64,000 bases of DNA from contig CM037777.1 in NCBI GenBank assembly GCA_021229015.1, positions 22,318,110 through 22,382,109 on the forward strand. Direction: 5' to 3'. The position numbers were made by a program, and so were the translations under genes. A model generated the notes under the pieces. The model was not told the origin of the DNA, ran no database searches, and was given only the letters and a program-made list of their open reading frames with translations. Shown here in pieces: positions 34,337-47,400 of this stretch; the first letter of the stretch is position 1; each line of letters begins with the position of its first letter. Source of the stretch: Solen grandis. Its lineage: Eukaryota; Mollusca; Bivalvia; Adapedonta; Solenidae.

Positions 34337-35469
34337 ATGGCAACAGGCACATATAATGGCTCTGTTCCGCCTGTGACGTCACAAGCATTCCCATTTAAGG
34401 GAGGTGGGAGTGGTACTGAGGTGGATGATGGAAAGGGTGAATATCCAGTGGATACTGGATATGATGATGTTGGTGAAGTAGACCCTAACTATCAGGAGGA
34501 GTACAATGGTGAATATGGTGCAGAAGGGTTCGATGATTATGGGCCTGAAGGATCTTATCCAGAGGGGGAGTTTCCGGAGGGGGATTACCCGGAGGGATAT
34601 CAGGGTGAAGATGCAGGGGGGCACACTGGTGAAGGTGGACCACAAGCATTTGGATATGCGAATAATGATCATAGACAAGCAGATAAAAAAGCATATTCAA
34701 ATTCTCAAGGCAAAGAATCTTCAAAAACAGTGATGGAACAGTATTCCAAGCATAATCAGTCTAATAAAGAATTATCCTTTAATAATCCAAAACAGACTTT
34801 GGGAACATCATCAGATAAAGATGTTGAAAATAATGTTGGGCCAGAAGGTGACGCAAATTACCAGTTAGCCCAAGGTTATGAAGGTGAGGGCTACTATGAT
34901 CAAGATGGTTATTATTACGGCCCAGATGTTGTGAAAGAAAACTATGGACCTGATGATTACAGTGCAGAGGGTCAAGATAATACTGGTCAAGCAGGACCAT
35001 CCAATTATGCTGAAGGATACAACCAAGAGGCATATGATGAGAATTATAATGCAGGTGTTGAGGGTTGTGGGACAGAGGGTGTAGAGAGTTATGGCCGTTG
35101 ATGGTGCTGCAGGTGCAAGTGCTAGTTATGGACCACAGGGTAATGAAGGATTTGACTCTCAAGGAACAGGAGAGTATGAGGAAGGTGGTAAGGGTGACTA
35201 TTATTATGGCCAAGAGGGAGGTGAAGGTTATATGGAGGAAGCCTATGGGGAAGGGGGAGAGAGCCAGGGGGCAGATCAGAAGATGGATTATGAGGGGTAT
35301 GGTGAGGGGTATGGTGGTGACATGGAAGGTGAAGACAAGGATAACGATTATAATCCAGCTGAACAAGAGGAGGAGGGGGAGGATGAAGAAGAGGAGGAGG
35401 AAAGTGAAAGCGAATATGAAAGTGAGGATGAAGATGTGAATGAAGCTCTGAATACACTTGGAGACATAG
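34337..35469 (+). CDS. RAD54L2: RAD54L2 exon 1 (residues 1-377, Gly/Tyr/Glu-rich, frameshifted)
   Basis: The ATG has a good context (AAAAAATGG). Translation is low-complexity: repeats such as YPEGEFPEGDYPEGYQGED, many YG/YY pairs, then an acidic end (EEEGEDEEEEEESESEYESE). The first frame stops at TGA 35099-35101. The same composition resumes one base on, and the second frame runs to the donor GTTAGT at 35470. The switch must lie within 35085-35098; losing one C at 35095-35096 gives ESYGVDGAAG and the right phase for exon 2. An assembly or allelic indel is most likely. Assigning this exon to RAD54L2 rests on splice phase and the acidic end. Confidence 0.8.
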
Positions 35470-38400
35470 GTTAGTAATAAACATCCACTTTGGATGGCAC
35501 AGTATATAAATCTCTTTATTTATTTTTTGTAATGCAAAATATGTACATGTATGTATAAAACTTTGCTTGCTGCTGTACATATATTTCAGTTATAGTTCCA
35601 TATACTCTACTAAGCATCTCATAAGATAAGTTCCACTGGACCAGGGCTGGTTGACCCTATCACTAATATCAGAATGGTGTGACTGTGTTGCCTACATTAG
35701 GTTATCGCAACAATATAGTGATTGCTGATACTGCACTAGCTTTCAAGACAAAGTTGCATTATAGGTATTACTGTAGAAAATGCTCATTTCTATTCCCAAA
35801 TTTGCCATCAAAAAGTAGGGGGTGCACGCAATCTGTGGGAACTTTTTTTTTTTTTTACTATTTTTTCCCAACATTACCTGAACTGCCAAAAAGTAAAATC
35901 ACCTATGTTATTGCCTAAGACAATCATATTATGACATTTCTGTTTAAAACTCGTGGTTGAATTCATACATGTGATGCTATGAAAGGAGCTTTTAATCAAT
36001 AAGTGTTATTAAACATATTTAAATGGCTTGTATTCATCATAAAATACTGTGCACTTGATACAGGAAATAAACAGCTTATCATAAAGGTATAAATCATTTA
36101 CCACAACGCTGTGTTCTCGTTGCTGTATCATCATATGTATATTATGTCTGATTCTTTTTGTGATATTGTATAAAGGTTATTTTTAATTTTCATACATCAA
36201 ATAATAACGTAATAATAATAGTGAATTCGTTTCTATGTCAATGAGGTGTTGAGAAAAACAAACTGACTCGTGGTGATTCCAAAATGGCAACTGACAGATT
36301 TTATGAATTTGGCCTGCGCACAATATATGGAAAATCAGATTTTTTCCTGGATTTCAGCCCCAAAATAGGGGTGTGCACAATCTATGGGTGCGCATTATCT
36401 ATGGTCTTCCATGGTAGTTGAAACTTTAATGCAGAACTTGGATGATTAACAGTGTGTTATGACCATTTGCTGACTTTAACTGGCAGGTCTCTTTTATCCA
36501 TTTAGACTATAAACATACATATAAGCTTTTTGGACCATTTTCATTGTTGAATTTAATTACGGCTTTCCGCAAACCTGCGGAAAACGTATAGGGTTTGTTA
36601 TGTTTATTTTTCTTCTTCTTATTATTATTATTCTTCTTCTTCCAACCTAATTCAAGAGTTAATTTATATATGTTGCAAATGGCCAAGCAACATGAAAATT
36701 AAAATGTTTCGACAAAAAAGTATAAATTTTTAAAATTAAGTGTTTGTAATTTTCATTGACGTCAAATGACGTCAGATTTGATGTCAGCTTCAAAAGTTTG
36801 TTCACGCTCTAGAGCCTTCAATTCTGGTCCGATTTTCTTGATATTTTCACAGTAGATGTATTTTAAAAAGTAGATGTGCACCTTGGCATTCAAATTTCCA
36901 AATTCGAAAAGATTGAGATTAAATGGCTAAACTGAGTTTCGAACTTAGGTCCTAAAATTATATTTTAATGTTACAAGGCCACCTAATGGGTAAGAAGCAT
37001 GAATATTGGACAGCAAATCGGCATAGAGGTCTTCTTTCTATTTCTTAAAGGATGTGTCCTTAAGTCACGTGGTTATGACGTCATAAAAACGACAAAAAGC
37101 AACTTTTTTAAAAATTTATTTCGCTCTGGTATCATGACTTTTGACTCAATCTTTTTGAAAATTATATTGCAGCGATTAAAAAGTTTAAATTTATAAATTT
37201 ATTTATTTTTAATTTTCAATGACGCAAATGACGTCAGATTTATCAGCTTAAAAAGTTGTTCGCCTCTAGCCTCAACTGGTCTTCTTGATATTTTCACAGA
37301 AGATGTATTTTAGGATGTAGATGTGCACCTTAGCATTCAAATTTCCAAATTCGAAAATATAAAGATGCCATGGCAAAACCAAGATTCGAACTTAGGTTCT
37401 AAAATTACATTTTAATGTTACAAAGCCCCCTGTTGCGTTAGAAGCATGAAAAATGGACAGCATATCGGCATAGAGGTTTACATTTTTTTTTCTGAATGAT
37501 TTTTTTTAAGTCACGTGGTTATGACGTCATTAAAAAGACAAAAAGGCATTTTTTTAACATTTCTCTTGCTCTGGTATCATGAACTTTTAATCAATCTTAA
37601 TTGAAATCTTCAGAATTGATAGAGTTAAAATTGAAGTGATGCATACTGCGAGAAATGTTTGATTTGTCACGTGGTTATGACCATATTGAATACTAAAGCA
37701 AGAATTATTTAAAAAAAAAAAAAACAAACATATAAAATCGCCAATTAGATCAATGAACTTAAAATTTTCAAGAATGTCGAAAATTAGTACGTTCATAAGG
37801 GTTTGAACATTTTAAGTTATTACGTCATCAAACATGGCAGATATTCATGTTTGATGGAACGCTTACTTGAAAATGTGAAAACAAACCTGTTCACATTCTC
37901 GAAGATATCTTTTCTGGATTAATGGAACGTTAGCTAATTATGTCCTTCCAAAACAGATACTTTTCTTATGTCACTTGATTTTGCCGTTGTTGAAATATTA
38001 AAATCATTCATTTCAATTTGTATTCGCGCTTCAGCGTCATGAGTATTGTGGCAATCTAAAGCATACCTTAATTTATACCAATTTATGTTGTGTCACTTGT
38101 TTATGACAACATTGATTTGTAAGCAAAGTACATTAAAAAAATCATAAGATTGGACATATTAACTTTCAATAAGTAATATTGCCGTGCCTTGACATGCGCA
38201 AAAAAGTTCAATTGATTACGTTATCAAACATGACCTATTCATGTTTTTCTTTATAGGGCTAATTCATGAAAATATATTAATTTGAAGAAAGAAATGAAAG
38301 CGGTCATTGGGTTGGTTGAGCAAGATCCGATTGTTCTTTTGCAAGAAAGAGTGCCTGCGTTGAATAGTGAATTGTACATTTTTTACTAAAAGAGTCACAT

Positions 38401-41400
38401 TTACGATGAATTAGTAAAATTATACTAGAGCCAGAAAACCTATACGGATAACTTATTGCATTTGCTTTCACCGCTTTCTGCAAACCTTAAGAAAATGACA
38501 AATACATGTATATCTACCTATTGATTTTTTATGTTTTCTAAATGTTTAACAGTTTCTTTTTTAATCTGTGAAAGTAAGCAAATATAAAGCAAATGAATTG
38601 TTGAAAGTTTCAAGACGTTTATAACGTTAATTACATAGAAATAAGAATTTATTTTCATTTTTTTGCTTACACCTCTTCCTTTGTTTCCATCTATTTTTGC
38701 AAATGTAAAACTCAATCAATTTAAAGGTTGAAAGTCATTGATTTCAAATTTTTTTATTTTTCTTCTTTACAATTTTAATTGTGGATCAAATTGCAATGAA
38801 TATTTGGTTAAGTCATATGCTTACGAAGAAATAGATATTAAATAAAGAATAAAAAAAAAAAAAATCGATTGAATAACGTACGAAAAAATTCTTGCGAATA
38901 GTAGTATCTTAAAATGTTCATGTTTTTTTTTTCTGCATGAAAGTAAATAGTTGCGTAATCAAATAAGATCCATATATATGCTTTATCGATATCTTTTTAA
39001 GAAGATGAAAATAAAAAAAAGATTTAAAGCTTATTTTTGAACAGAAGTTTATATTTATGATAATGATGATTTACGTATTTAATCTTACATCATTATGTAT
39101 CATTATTCCATTTCTTTGTATTAACTTATATATTCAATACTTTTGAATTAAGCAAACGGAAAGCCGCTTCGTTTGTATCTTAAACAAACGACTTCTAGTT
39201 TTTAATAGTATTTATATGATAAATTCGATTGTCAATATGTCATATGTCAAATGCTCTTTTTGCAGGACTTTATAGTTTGAGATATTTGATAATATTCCCG
39301 TATAAATGGCCTCCTCCCCCCCCCCCCCCCCCCCCCCCCCACACACACACAAAATATGAAGAGGATTGTGCAATATAACGATCAATTCATCTGATATCAC
39401 TGATGTTTTGATGAAGTCATGTATGAGGGAAGTTTATCAGATTCACAATATGTAATGTTTTGTACTTATTGATATTCTTTATTGCTCCTCCCTTTTTATG
39501 TGTGTGATCATGGTGTAATTAGCAACTATGGGGGAAAACTGCATGAATTAAAGGGAATTTTCAGAGGGAAGGAATGCAAGTTTCAATAGTCCTTCTAGAA
39601 ATATGTAAATAAACTAAAACTTGTCATTTGAAGAAAGGTAATATAGTAAAATTAAAATACTAAATAAACTTCAGGCTAATTCATAGACTTTGTAGTCATG
39701 CAAAAAAAAAGCTGATTGGCAAATCAGCGAGTACAGCTTGCACAAATATTTGTACTCTGTTCGCACATGCTAATTTGAAAAAATATCTGAGTTCTTTGAT
39801 ACTCATTATAGCCCTAGTTTCGTAACCAAAATAAAGGAAATTGCTCACATTCCTCTATGTCATTTATTTTTCATAAATGAAGCCTAAATGGGCTTACATA
39901 TTGAGGACTGACTTTTGAAACTCATCAATCCTCTTTTATTTTTATATGCACTTCAAACAGTTTTAGTGTCAGACCGCAAAATATATAGGCTACTAACCTG
40001 TTGTCCAATACAATCAGAGGTCAACACTAACAGTGTCCCCAGGTCCCTAAGACACCAAAAGTTGGGAAGGGACTCCAGAATTGACATGCCAGGGGTTCTG
40101 TCGTGTCACACTTACTTTTCGATCAAAAGTAAATTGAACAGACACATTTGTTTTTAATCCTCTACTATAGGTTTGCCCTTCATCTGTGTGTCTGTTTGTC
40201 TTTCTGTCAAGAAATCTGGATCCTGCAAAAACTTTAAAGAAAAAAGCTATTTTTGCCCTATAATTGACACTAGATTTTTTCTTAAGAGTCAAATTCATGC
40301 ACTACTTTTTGCCTGCAAAAATGGCCAGGCCACACCCCCTAAAATCAGAAAAAAACTGGTTCTGGTCTTAAAGAGTTAATTTAAGTTCATAGTGAGATAA
40401 TTCAGATATATTTTGTTTTTGTGAATGAGTAGATCTATGATATATTTGGCATCTAACTTGAAGAGTGCCAAAATGAAAATAAATCCTCTCTATTATGTAA
40501 TATGACAAGTGAAATTTAAATGCCTATCATCCAGTTTGATTTCATATTGTTTATAAGATTTTTTTAAGCAGGGATATGAGTTGGCAAATGTTCAGGATTA
40601 TTGAATTATGGCATACTTAGTGAAGTAAACATGTGCTGTATATCTTGCCTACAGGATATTCAAGCATGTGTAATGTTTGTGGCTACATGTATTCTTTCTT
40701 GTGTGTTAAAAGTAATGACACATAAATTGATTTAACAGTAACTGCTTATTTAAATTGTTTGTCTTGTTAAAAAGCTGATTGATTGATAAACAAATTGATT
40801 GATTGATTTAATGCCCTAGCTAGGGTCAAATAAAATTGGAAGGTATGGTATGAGTAATGCTGGCCTTAGTACTGGTATTCTTGTATCTTCTTTACCTTAA
40901 TCATCATTAATTTATTTTTTTTGTAGTGCTCCGACCCTGAATTTCAGGGGTTGGTAGGTAGGTTTTTTCTACGGAATGAACACAAAACTATATTAAAAAA
41001 ATTCAACTCAAAGGCCTTAAAAAAAATTGAGTAGGGGCCATTTTGATGGATAGGTAGGAGCACTACAAATGAAAATAATTTTAATTGTGGCCTAATGTTG
41101 GTGTTAAAAACACCAGTAAATTTCATTTTTGTTCAATTCTCAATATAAATAAGAATTCACAAAATGAGAATGACGATAATCATCTTTCATCAGGAAGTTT
41201 AAGGAAGAAGTTAAAATATTGCTTTTGTCTCGCAGCTGGTAACTGAATTTGTGAGAAAAGGATATCCAATCAACAATGTATGTATGTTATAAAATATCAA
41301 AGGCTCTATGAAATGTTCAAGTATGGGTAACTTTACTTCCTTCTTTACAGTTTTTGAAGACTGCTACCTATCTACATATATTAGTTTGTAAGAGTTACAT

Positions 41401-44400
41401 GACTTGTGTATTAAAATACTGACTTAATATTGACTTAAGATAATGACAGAGAGAACATATTCCCAATATCTGAGAAAGGCCAGTACATTAAATCTGTATT
41501 GAGTTGTCGGCTGCCAACTTTCAGATTTGATAACTTCTATAATACAGTTTATTGCATTTATTTTCCAGGGTAAATTTACTACCTTTTATAGGTAGTTTCC
41601 CCTAGCCAAAAACTGAAATTCTTTCCCAAAATAACTACCTATTTTCTTAAAATTTTAATGCTGATTTGAACTTTCAATATTTATTTTCTCATGCCTATGA
41701 CAAGAAAACAAGAGGACATTCTGTTTTTTAGCCAGGTATCCAAACAGAACACCTTGCTTTGAAATTTAGGAGTCCTTTTTCACACATTCACACAACCATT
41801 GGTAAAAAAAAATCGCAGTTTATTGAAGAGGATAACTAATAAGAGCTATTTAACGAAGGTGATTATATTCATTTGCAAAAAATGTGACTGTTCAATTTTA
41901 CATTTAACTGGAAAAGTAAGTGTCTCAACAGAACACCTGGAGTCCCTTCCAAATTTTTGCTGTTCCTCTTGATCCCGGGACACAATTGGAGTTGATCCCT
42001 GACACTCATTGGCTCCTACTAGTCTATCATTTTCATGGGTATATTTTCATTTATTCTTTGGTGGCCATTATTCCATGTTAAGTTTCTGTGTTATAATGTG
42101 CTTGTAGATGCACTGATGGGAGAAGAAGCTGAGGACCAGGAACCAGATCTGACTGGGGAAGCCCCACCTAATGATGGGGAACCAGATGCGAGTGCAGGTA
42201 TGAAATCAAAGGGAAGCATAATACATGCAATATAATTTATTAATTTGAACTTCCTGTTCCACACACTTAAATTTAGAAATTTAACAGCTTGGTTGTAAAA
42301 ATCAACTTAGATATTTTTATAGTGTCACCTGCTTGCAGCAGAGGTGATACATAGGGATCACTTGTGGAGTGGGAGGTCGTGGGTTTGATCCCCAGCTGCG
42401 ACATACCAAAGTCTTGAAAAATTGTACTGGTATAGCTCCCTTGCTTAGTGCACAGCATATAAGAGTAGTTCCAGGACTGGTTGGCCTTGTGTCAGAATAA
42501 TGTGACTGGGTGTTGTATCATGCCACATATCTAAAGCTTGATACTGCAGTGTGGCAGCATTATATTTGTCTCAGGCAATGTCTCCAAATGACTGAAATAC
42601 TGTCGGTGGGATGTAAAACCCAACAAACAAACAAACATTAGGATCACTCATCTGTTTGTCACACCTTTTCCATCACACTTCTTATGGCAGGTGAAAAAAG
42701 TGTTCCAAGGATTACTTCTTGTTTTGCAGATGACTATTTTATTAGGTTATATTTTGTGAAATTGTTTACATTCTTGTATCAATAATCATCGTTTCATTTA
42801 CATATTTTGAAAACAAAAATGTCTGTAAAAGTTAACAACTGGTACTGATAAATAGAACTATAGGTAATACAATGGTGGAAGTGATTTTCACAAAACGGCA
42901 CCTTTGACCTAACGCTGGTAAGCAAGGGAAATTTGAATTGTTCTACAGTTTTGTATCCTATACCACACAGCTTTACAAATGTATACAATCGGGTAAAGTT
43001 TGGGTTCATTTCTGTGATAAAGTTTGCATTATCATCTAATTTTAGCTGCTATTTAATCTTTAAAGTCTTTTTGGACTGAATAAAAAAGAATGGGTATCTC
43101 AAGGCAAAGTTTAGTTACTTTAATAGATAATGAAACTGGTTGAAATTCTCAATTTGCTTCATTGTGAGTCATAAAACACAACAATTTTATCCCCCCACTC
43201 CTCTGAAAAAAAAATAACACAAGCAAATATCAAACTGAATAATAATGAATGTCCAATGACCATTGAAACAGCCAGTGAATGGTGACATTTCTGGACAACA
43301 GCTGAATTTATAAAATAGGTTGTAAAAATAAGACAATAACTAAAAATAAAATTATCTATATTTAGCTATTGTTCTATTCTTTCAGATAATTATACTCAGA
43401 TTATGAACTAATTGTATAAAGTAAAAGAGTTAATAACAGAAGTATCAGATTGCGGGGCGTTTATGTATTTTGAACATGCATGAGATGACCTTGAACATGA
43501 CTGTTAATTGGCCATTGAAAACTGTAATTACACATACAGGCTAAAATTAATACAATCATTTTTGTTATTTATCATTTTAGCCTTACCTGTAACATTTATC
43601 AACAAAAATTTCAGTGATCAGTTGAAACATATATTGATATATTGCCGCCATCATGGACAGAATCTATTTGTGAAACCATACATATAGATGCATAATCTTA
43701 ATAACATTGTATAAAAAAGACTTTTTTAGTTGAAAAGGTATGCATAAAGCAATATTTCTGTAACAAATGTGATCAATTTCAGCATATAAATGCTTAAAAA
43801 GAGATATTAGAGAGAAAATAACAAATATTTGAGTATTTCATGTGTTTTGACCTTGGAATGACCTTGAACTTGACTTAGAAAGGTCAATCAAATTTGTAAG
43901 TTTTGCATACATGCTAAAATAAAGTAATTTCTTTCAAACACTTAAGATTGACCTTTATATCTGGTATTTATCAATGAAACATCCAATGATCATTGATACA
44001 GCAATTGAATGGCGGCCATCTTGGATAATGTGTATGGTTTGTAAACTACCAAAGTTTATACATAATCTAAACACAGATATCATACAAAACAGTTTTAAAA
44101 GAAAGAATACACACATAACAATATTTCTATCACTAAAAGTAATCCATTTGAGTATAAAAGATGCATAAAATGAGAAAAAGTAGGTAGGAGATATCAAATT
44201 ATGGAGTATTTTTTGTACTTTGACCCTGAAATGACTTGACCTTGACCTTGAATTTGCTATTGTTGTATATGAATTTGATGTACATTATGGAAGGAGTAAT
44301 AATCATGCAAATAATTTGATCTACCTCTGTAAATAAATCTGTAACAATCAGATAAAATAATTTCACTGAACTTGCGATTTATGGCGGCCATCTTGGACGC

Positions 44401-47400
44401 CATCTTGGATTTCCGAGTCTGCACCAGGCGTTGGCAATTTATGCCGGCAGTTTCATATAGTACAGACATTGGCAAACATTTTGGTATATAACATTGCTTG
44501 TTCTACTTTTATGGCCACCCCAACTCCCAAAACCCACTGATTGTCACCCCACTATAACATGCGTAACAGTTAAGGAGATCCATGATTATAAGGTACATCA
44601 GTTTTGTTTTATATTGAATGGGAAACAAGTTCTTACAACCTATCCTTACCCCTCTCAGTGGGTCCTGGGTTGGACCAGTACCTGTTCCTGAAAAGGACAA
44701 CAACAACAAATCTTGCCCCCAATGGGATTCAAACCTGCAACCTTCAGATCCCTAGTCATATTTGTTACCACTGGACCATGAATGTAACACAAACATGGCT
44801 CAGCTATGGGCCCATATCTTTATTTGCATAACTGTTATAGTAACAGAGCACTCCAGTTTATTTCAGGGTTTCAACCCAAATAAAGTCAAACTCTTATAAT
44901 GTATCTGCACTGTATTTGTAACATATATATAATTTAAATTTTTGAAAAGAAAGATGGTATGAATATTTTTTGTCTGTTAGAACAATCAGAGGTGCCGCCT
45001 GAAGGCCAGAAGAAGAAGAGAAAGAGACGTAAGAAGGATGACTCTGAAAAATCAGAAAAGCCAAAAAGAAAGAGAAAGAAGAAGGGAGAAAAGTCAGAGG
45101 ATGGAGAGAAGAAAAAGGCTGATAAAAACGCAAGAAGAAATATTAGGTATGATGCATGTATTTATAAATGTATTCATGTATTTATACATGTATACTTCTT
45201 GAGTTTTCTTTAATAAGGCATGATAGCACAAATAATATTTGATAGCACAAATGATATTTGTTATAAGGATCTTAATTGTCTATATTTATAAGTTCTGTAT
45301 ATACAGTGTAAATACAGAACTATGTGAACAAAAAGGGTGCTTGTTACATGTGTGTAAACACTTACATTTAATGAGTTAAATTTGTCAGGGAAATTGAAAT
45401 TGTTTGTGAGACAGTCCTATGTGGTTCATCAGTTGAAAAAATTACAGAAATGTTGCTTTAGATATTAAAGTGTCAGGCATAATAATCAGTATATTCAGAC
45501 CTATTTCTTTTAATCTGTAAGGAAACAAGTTATGACTGTTGATCCTCACTAATTTTCCTGGGTTTGGTTGGTACTTTGGTCATCGGTAATTTAGTATCGA
45601 GGTTTGCCTGTGGTTCAAATGCACAAACTACTGTTCTTAGTGAGTACTGCGATTGAATCAGGTAATACTTCTTATTAGTTTATAGTCTAAAATTCCATTG
45701 ATAAATATATAGCTAAGTAAGATTCAAGCTTACATTAGCCACATTAAATTAATTTGTGTGATTGGATTCTCCTCATCAGAAAAATCTTGTCTGAGGAGAA
45801 ACTGGAGAAAGAGACATTGGATGCTCAGAATGCTGAGTTGGAGCGTCAGCGTCGTCTACAGGAGCAGAAGAAAATCCTTCAACAGCAGCATCAGCAGCAG
45901 CAACTACATCAGCAGCAGCAGGTGATGCCACATCCATTTGTGGTCCCACCAGTTGTACAAGTATCCCCGGAAAAAGAACCAAAGAAGGAGAAGGACAGTC
46001 AGCTCAAGTCCCTTTTGCAAGGTGAGTTTGATTATATTGGGTAGAGAAGATGTTGGTTATACTGCAGAGTACTAATTTAGCCTCCTTCAGTGAAAAACAA
46101 ATCAAACGGTTTGTAAAGATAATGCTGTGTTGTTATATTGACGCAAGCAAGTGAAGTGATAAGGTGGCTTTGTTTTATGGCAGATATATTTATAGTAAAA
46201 TATTTTATAAATCTGACTGTGTAAATAAATGTCTTTTTTGTTTATAAAATACACAAAAACATAGTTGCAAAACCCTTTGCATCACACAAGTATATATGTG
46301 CAAATCTATGACTTGATAAATATTTATTTTCTGAACTTTTATGGTGCATGAAACAATGGATTTTTCTTTGCAATGATGACTGTGTAGAATCAGAGCAACA
46401 ATATTGTTTGAGCAGACAGGAGATCCTAATCAAGCAGATTCCTGGAAGGAGCACTCTGATCAGGGTCTCCTGTGTATGCTAAATCGTCTGAATGTATTTA
46501 TGTGAGATGAAGGGTTAACAAACCATTACCATGCCAGTGGTATTTATATAAAAAAGAGCCATTCAATGGCATGAAAATTAAAAGGATAGATCAGCTTTTG
46601 TGTAACTCATAGACAGTTCACTGTTTATACCATTTGTAACTAATTAACTAATCAGGACCTTTGAGTAAAGAAATATTATAGTAAAAAAATTTTGAAATGA
46701 CCTGCAGTTTGAGTCAGTTTTTTAGTGTGAGAAAATGTTGCCAAATTTTAACATATCTGAATGTTAAATGTTTTTCATTGATTGTTGATGATTGATTATC
46801 ATTTTGTTGTTGCTGTACAGCTGCGGAAGGAAGATGCAGAGAAACAGGACAAACATGTGAAGAGAGAACAAGACATTAAAGATGTCAAACCAAAGAAAGG
46901 TGAGCCAAGTGACCACCAAGCTGTTCATAACAAAACAAAACAAATCAATATAAAGATAAATAGCAAAGATATTGTAATGGTGAAAACAATAAATGCCATT
47001 TCACAGCTATACTGGCAAAAGTATGGAATTAGATTAGTGCACAGTTATTTTTTTTACATATTTAATTGACTTCATGTGCATTTTCACATAGTTATAATTT
47101 GATACAATATAATGTAGTATAAAGCGACATGGATCCCAAACAAAGCATGATAATGGAAGTATTCATAATTTAGGTAAAAAGAAAGTGTGTAGTGATAGTA
47201 TGGAGTTGTTTTGTTCTCCTCTCTCTGATTGACGAGGATTGTATGAGACACACAGCCCATGAATTCTTTTATCATCATTTATTCCTTTTGACCATCCAGA
47301 AGGTGCCTCAGTGATAGACATCAGCAGTGGTGAGGATGAAGAAGATGTTGTCATGGTACCCAGTGAGGAGGAGGAAGAGGACGATTTGTCAGACGAGGAC

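Noticed and set aside
35085..35101. Programmed ribosomal frameshift in RAD54L2
   Set aside because: There is no recognisable slippery heptamer or downstream structure; a one-base indel explains it more simply.
34379..35580. Long minus-strand frames opposite RAD54L2 exon 1
   Set aside because: They are shadows of the low-complexity Gly/Tyr/Glu coding strand; composition (His, Pro, Leu, Ile) is what antisense of GAA/GGT/TAT codons gives.
44494..44831. Overlapping plus- and minus-strand frames
   Set aside because: They cover a SINE family B copy.
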